From: JACPNK01 sp964479745
GTDB lineage: Bacteria; Patescibacteriota; Minisyncoccia; 2-02-FULL-40-12; IGHO2-12-FULL-4
Length of the DNA: 16,688 nt
Assembly: GCA_964479745.1 (NCBI GenBank)
Contig: CAYZNJ010000011.1
Coordinates: forward strand, 1 to 16,688
Reading direction: 5' to 3'
Under the pieces are notes generated by a model. It had not been told where the DNA came from and did not search any database. It worked only from the letters and a program-made list of their open reading frames with translations. Shown here in pieces: positions 13,126 through 16,688 of the stretch (the stretch's first letter is position 1; every line of letters starts with the position of its first letter). The position numbers and the translations under genes are program-made.

Positions 13126-14682
13126 AGTTGAGGACACTCCCAGAATTACCGCCGAATTTACGGCAAATATTAAAAATGCCCGCTCGTCAAAAAGCACGGC
13201 ATCGGTTAAAGAGTAAAATAAAACCCAGATTGTGTAAAGGACAAAACTGGCGCTGTATATTTTTATAAAAACATCCTGACTCTCTGCAAAAACCCTGAAT
13301 CCTCGCCGTAAAATCAGCCAGAGCATCCCTAATGCTCCGCCCAAACCGAGAAGCCCTATTTCAGCGGCTATGTTAAGGTAAAGATTATGTGCCGAAGAGC
13401 CAGCCTTGGCGTATTCGGCGTTCTGTGAAAGCACTGCAGGATAATTTCCTATGCCGATTCCCAGGAGAGGCCTTTTTATTATAGATTTAATTGTTGCTTT
13501 CCAGATTAAAACGCGCCCCTTGTTTGAAGTTTCTTCCAGGTCGAGAATTGAGCGTATTCTTTTGCTTAGAATTTCCGAGTTCAATTTTTTAATCTGAAAC
13601 TGGTCTGAACCCAAGATCGGGTAAGCTATAGAAAAAAGCAAAACAAAAATTATAAAATGAACAGTAAGATATTTTAAGATGTTTTTGTTTTCTTTGTTTT
13701 GGGCTTTTTTAACCAAAAATGGCAGAAGCAAAACCGGCCCCAAAACCGCAAGCCAAATTCCTCTGGTGCCGCTTAAAATCGCAAAAAGGTAAAACACCGG
13801 AAGCAGAACAATCAAAAGAGAAGATCTAGTCTTAGCAATTTTTTTGAATGTTTGGCTTTGGTTTTTTTGGAAAACTTTCACTAAAGACCAGGCTAAAAGA
13901 GAGGGGACGGCCATTAAAACAAAAAAAGGAAACGAGTGCGAGTCTGGAAAAGTAGAAAATACTCTTAACGACAAAGACTGGCCAAAGTAAGCAAACCAAG
14001 TGTTGGTTTCTTGGGCGATTTGCGACCATTGCCAGCCGTAAAATCCCAACTGCACCGTGCCGGCCCAAAAGTCCATGAATTCATATATTGAGACCAAGTA
14101 AGCGCTGACTAACTGCAAAGTAGCGACAATAACCACTAAGACTCCGGAAATTAAAATGTTTTTGGCAAGTTCTTTAGCAAAGTCCGCGCGTTTTCTGACG
14201 AGATCGTAGATTACAAAAGCAATCAGGCTCAAATTCACAAGGTAAATAATTCTTTTGATCCCGGCCATAAAATCAGGCGCCGGCAAAAGAGACCACAAAG
14301 CAAAAACAAAAAACACCAAAAAGTAAAAAGAAAAAGAGTAGTCCTGAAAGCTGACTTTTGCCGCTATCTTTTTCCAAGCTAGTTTTATATCAACTATTTT
14401 TTTGCTGCGTAAAAACCATTTCAAAAAAATTAAGCCCGAAGCGATGCGCCAGATATTGAAAGAATCAAAATATGAAGTGAAAGGAATGGCTATAAAAATA
14501 GGAATTGAGCGGACAAAAAAAGCAGTTGCTGTTTCTAGGTCTGTCCATAAAACGAAAGCGCTTACCAAAACAGCCAGACCAATTACCGTAACCCGGGGTA
14601 TGATGCCGAAAGCCACAAGAAAGACGGTGGCTATCTGTATCAAATAGATAAGGTTGATAGGTTTTTTTAGCGTGTTGAACAT
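13108..14682 (-). CDS. O-antigen ligase/polymerase-like membrane protein (WaaL/Wzy superfamily)
   Basis: Polytopic membrane protein of 524 aa with about ten or more hydrophobic segments across its length. A large polar loop near residues 355-435 carries RPLLGIGIGNYP and GSSAHNLYLNIAAEIGLLG, the hallmark of the Wzy_C/O-antigen ligase family; H432 matches the conserved histidine. Such enzymes join or polymerise lipid-linked glycans on the outer face of the membrane. A second loop (about 205-245, rich in Trp and aromatic residues) could be extracytoplasmic too. The start overlaps the end of the GT4 gene by 16 bp, giving translational coupling. It ends the GT2-GT4-ligase operon. Ligase versus polymerase cannot be told from sequence alone. 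Confidence 0.88.
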   Translation of the reverse strand: MFNTLKKPINLIYLIQIATVFLVAFGIIPRVTVIGLAVLVSAFVLWTDLETATAFFVRSIPIFIAIPFTSYFDSFNIWRIASGLIFLKWFLRSKKIVDIKLAWKKIAAKVSFQDYSFSFYFLVFFVFALWSLLPAPDFMAGIKRIIYLVNLSLIAFVIYDLVRKRADFAKELAKNILISGVLVVIVATLQLVSAYLVSIYEFMDFWAGTVQLGFYGWQWSQIAQETNTWFAYFGQSLSLRVFSTFPDSHSFPFFVLMAVPSLLAWSLVKVFQKNQSQTFKKIAKTRSSLLIVLLPVFYLFAILSGTRGIWLAVLGPVLLLPFLVKKAQNKENKNILKYLTVHFIIFVLLFSIAYPILGSDQFQIKKLNSEILSKRIRSILDLEETSNKGRVLIWKATIKSIIKRPLLGIGIGNYPAVLSQNAEYAKAGSSAHNLYLNIAAEIGLLGLGGALGMLWLILRRGFRVFAESQDVFIKIYSASFVLYTIWVLFYSLTDAVLFDERAFLIFAVNSAVILGVSSTKKASN

Positions 14683-15800
14683 ATACTTTTAAAAATTTCC
14701 AGAAGTTTTTCCGTATGTTTTTCCCAATTGAATTTTGAAACTATTTTTTGGGAATTTGCTATGATGCTTTGCTGTTTTTCTTTATTGTTCAAAGCTGTTT
14801 CCAGAGTCCGGGCGATTTGCTTCGGATTTGTTTCGTCTTGGACATAAAAAGCATTGCCCTCATAAATTTCTCTATTAAGTTCATTTTCTTTTACAACTGG
14901 CGGTACGCCTAAAGCTAAAGCTTCAAGCGGCGGCAGTCCCATAGCTTCGGATGTGGAGAGGTAAATAAATAACTTAGCTCCGGCAATTAAAGATTTAAGT
15001 TCTTCATCTTTGTCTATATAATCATAATGCACAACTCTTTTTTCTCCCAATTCTTTGTTGGCTTCTTCGGCCATTTTTTTTATAACTGGCGGGTTGTATT
15101 TGTCTTGGCCGACCAAAATCAGTTTTAAATCCGGAAACTTGGGCGCAATAATTTTGAAAGCTTCTATTGTTTCTTTGGCTCTTCTTCTGGGAAACGCTTG
15201 GCCGATATAGATTAAGTAATTTTCAATTTTCAATTTAAAATTTTCAGCGAGATTTTCTTTTTGTTGGTCAACGCCGAGATAGTTGACAGCGATTCTTTCG
15301 GGAGTGACTTTGAAAAGTTGAGCCACTTCTTTTTTAGCGGTTTCGGTGAAAGTGGTTATTTTTGTGGCTCTTTTCGCGGCCCAGTTGCTGAAGAGCATAT
15401 AGCCAATCTTATATCTCCACGGCAGATCGCCGTTCTTATACTCGTAGTAAATATCGTTGGTTAAAACTACCAAAGATTTACCCGAGAAAAATGCCGGCAA
15501 CATGAAACCGGAGAAAAAAGCGGCATCAATCCGGTCTCTTAAGCAAGCGAGAGGCAAAAGAATGTGGAAGAAGATATTATAAGAGGGGTGCAGGAGAGGC
15601 AATTTCAAAACTTTTTTTACAAAAATAGGATTATTAAGATAGGAATCGCTGGGTACGAACTCTTTGAAGTACAAGTAAAACATGAACTCTTTTGCGAGTT
15701 CAGGTTTTTTTGATATTTCTTCTAAAACTTTAGACAAATGCCTGCCTATCCCCCACCTTTTATTTTCTAAGTTATGGCACTCAATAGCAATTTTAAGCAT
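14667..15800 (-). CDS. GT4-family glycosyltransferase (group 1)
   Basis: GT-B enzyme of 377 aa that transfers a sugar from a nucleotide donor with retention. The N-terminal Rossmann domain begins MLKIAIECHNLENKRWGIGRH. The C-terminal donor site has STSEAMGLPPLEALALG, the E-x7-E motif, and earlier YLIYIGQAFPRRRAKETIEAF with the basic residues for the donor phosphates. Just before it, residues about 184-192 (ENFKLKIEN) are encoded by a 22-mer that is repeated elsewhere in the window, and this section is longer than usual between the NYLGVD turn and the YIG strand. It overlaps the genes on both sides (8 bp with the upstream GT2, 16 bp with the ligase), so it is the centre of an operon. Sugar specificity unknown. 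Confidence 0.9.
   Translation of the reverse strand: MLKIAIECHNLENKRWGIGRHLSKVLEEISKKPELAKEFMFYLYFKEFVPSDSYLNNPIFVKKVLKLPLLHPSYNIFFHILLPLACLRDRIDAAFFSGFMLPAFFSGKSLVVLTNDIYYEYKNGDLPWRYKIGYMLFSNWAAKRATKITTFTETAKKEVAQLFKVTPERIAVNYLGVDQQKENLAENFKLKIENYLIYIGQAFPRRRAKETIEAFKIIAPKFPDLKLILVGQDKYNPPVIKKMAEEANKELGEKRVVHYDYIDKDEELKSLIAGAKLFIYLSTSEAMGLPPLEALALGVPPVVKENELNREIYEGNAFYVQDETNPKQIARTLETALNNKEKQQSIIANSQKIVSKFNWEKHTEKLLEIFKSICSTR
15225..15246. repeat. 22-mer AT-rich repeat, copy 2 (inside the GT4 gene)
   Basis: Identical on the plus strand to 3021-3042. Here the complementary strand is coding and gives FKLKIEN. The frame is kept. Confidence 0.7.
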
Positions 15801-16688
15801 TTATTTTTCCAAACTTGTTTTTGTAAAAATCTAGGACGCCTTCGACAATAGCGTCGGCGACGGGAGTTTTAGATGGCCAGATAAACATTTTGACAAGGTT
15901 TTTTAAAACTACGTAACCGGCCCAAAAAATCAAAAAAGGCTTTATTCTCCAAGGCGCGTTTAGGCTGTTGAAAATCAAAGCGTTTCTCATATGGTATCTC
16001 AAAATAAGGGGTGAGCCAAGCTCTTTTGTTGTTGCTGAAACTTTGTGATGAACGACGGCTTCCGGGACAGTTTTTAGCTTATAACCGGCTAATTGGGTGC
16101 GTATGCTCAAGTCAGCGTCCTCAAAATACAAAAAATAAATTTCATCAAAACCTTCAATTTTCTCCAGCACTTCTTTTTTTATCAGCATAGCCGCGCCGAT
16201 TATATATTGTCCCTTTCCAAGGGGAGTCCTTGGATAAGAGTAAGAGTGAGCTAATTCTGTTTTAAGCCAAGAAATTTTTCCAAAGTAAGCCGTTTTTTCT
16301 CCTTCTTTAATTGTCGGTCCGACTATGCCGACTTTTGGGTCAGTTTCGGCGGCGGCAACCAGTTTTTTTAGAGTGTCTGGTTCTAAGGTGGTGTCGTTGT
16401 TTAAAATAAAAACGTAGTCTGCTCCATTTTCCAGAGCGTACTTTATGCCGACATTATTACCGCCGGCGTAGCCCAAGTTCCCTTTATTTTTCAAAAGTCT
16501 TAGATCGGGTTTGGCAAATATTGCTTTTGAAGGCTCTGTGGGCTGTGGATTGCTCGTGAGCCGCTTTTTCAGCCCATTCGCTGAAAGCGAATAAGATGAA
16601 AAAGCGGCGAGCTGGTCGGAAAGTATTCTTTCCGAATCCACAGACTGCAAAGAGCGAGTTTCTTCGCTGGAAAGAAACGAGCGTCCGG
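15793..16688 (-). CDS. GT2-family glycosyltransferase, 5' end outside the window and carrying a repeat insert
   Basis: The frame is open to the window edge, so the gene is partial. From the codons of KPDLRLLKNKGNLGYAGGNN onward it is an ordinary GT2 enzyme: DxD-type N84-N-D86 (numbered from a TTG at 16650), YFEDADLSIR and VVHHKVSATTKELGSP, ending in a helical membrane-associated tail. Upstream of that, where the VDNASTDGS nucleotide loop should be, is about 50 codons of unrelated Ser/Leu/Glu-rich sequence (for example SEETRSLQSVDSERILSDQL) made by a set of nested inverted repeats. The TTG at 16650 is a formal start, but the gene most likely begins further upstream with the missing N-terminal strand. 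It is the first visible gene of the operon and overlaps the GT4 gene by 8 bp. Confidence 0.8.
   Translation of the reverse strand, partial: GRSFLSSEETRSLQSVDSERILSDQLAAFSSYSLSANGLKKRLTSNPQPTEPSKAIFAKPDLRLLKNKGNLGYAGGNNVGIKYALENGADYVFILNNDTTLEPDTLKKLVAAAETDPKVGIVGPTIKEGEKTAYFGKISWLKTELAHSYSYPRTPLGKGQYIIGAAMLIKKEVLEKIEGFDEIYFLYFEDADLSIRTQLAGYKLKTVPEAVVHHKVSATTKELGSPLILRYHMRNALIFNSLNAPWRIKPFLIFWAGYVVLKNLVKMFIWPSKTPVADAIVEGVLDFYKNKFGKINA
16532..16688. repeat. multi-hairpin palindromic element inserted in a GT2 gene
   Basis: Four stems are nested or in series. An outer 9-bp CTGTGGATT/AATCCACAG (16543-16551, 16635-16643) encloses two inner ones. The first inner stem is 12 bp, GCCGCTTTTTCA/TGAAAAAGCGGC (16560-16571, 16597-16608), with a 7-bp stem ATTCGCT/AGCGAAT (16576-16582, 16586-16592) at its tip. 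The second is 8 bp, TCGGAAAG/CTTTCCGA (16616-16623, 16628-16635). A fourth, GTTTCTT/AAGAAAC (16658-16664, 16672-16678), follows, and the element may run past the window. The reading frame stays open through all of it. Confidence 0.8.

Overview
The window looks like a scaffold from an uncultivated, small-genome bacterium of the Candidate Phyla Radiation (Patescibacteria), most likely Parcubacteria-like. The reasons are A+T-rich and tightly packed genes, divergent but recognisable ribosomal proteins bL27 and bL9, envelope genes (M23 hydrolase, LCP transferase, CtpA-type protease, GT2/GT4 glycosyltransferases, O-antigen-ligase-like protein), and many short palindromic repeats inside and between genes. 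TGA is used as a stop codon (for example at the ends of the genes at 1656-2906 and 13108-14682), so code 25 of Gracilibacteria/Absconditabacteria does not apply. A run of exactly 100 Ns at 6150-6249 is a scaffolding gap, so the true distance there is unknown. This taxonomic placement is inference from gene content; no 16S gene is present.

Layout. 15-2906 (+): a secreted EnvC-like coiled-coil M23 protein, a small unknown protein with its own promoter and terminator, and an NDH-2-like flavoprotein. 2907-3647: a palindrome, a small secreted or membrane protein of unknown function, and a 195-bp intergenic region with a 22-bp-arm inverted repeat and two terminators. 3648-5318 (-): a long-chain acyl-CoA ligase-like enzyme. 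5440-6527: two convergent genes, a PD-(D/E)XK nuclease-family protein (+) and a membrane-anchored Cys/His-motif protein (-), both losing their 3' ends in the N gap. 6731-7464: rpmA (+) and rplI (-), convergent and sharing one bidirectional terminator that contains both stop codons. 7554-8502: two divergent small unknown genes around a palindrome that holds both -35 boxes. 8540-16688, almost all on the minus strand: a surface-glycan block. One operon runs GT4 partner GT2 (partial) > GT4 > O-antigen ligase; after a small plus-strand gene, a second runs GT2 > LCP > GT2 > S41 protease.

How the genes may work together. The glycosyltransferases, O-antigen-ligase-like protein and LCP protein make a coherent set for assembling a cell-surface glycopolymer and attaching it to lipid or peptidoglycan. 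The S41 protease and M23 protein fit envelope maintenance. The acyl-CoA ligase and NDH-2 suggest use of scavenged lipid and a route to reoxidise NADH in an otherwise reduced metabolism.

The most unusual feature is a set of short palindromic elements that sit inside coding sequences and keep the frame open. The clearest is a multi-hairpin element (16532-16688) that replaces the expected sequence of a GT2 enzyme. Others are a GFRISNLGF-type insert plus a 14-bp palindrome in another GT2, and an identical 22-mer in a GT4 gene and in a signal peptide. They resemble Rickettsia palindromic elements in behaviour. Two or three genes also appear to be transcribed with no leader or a very short one.
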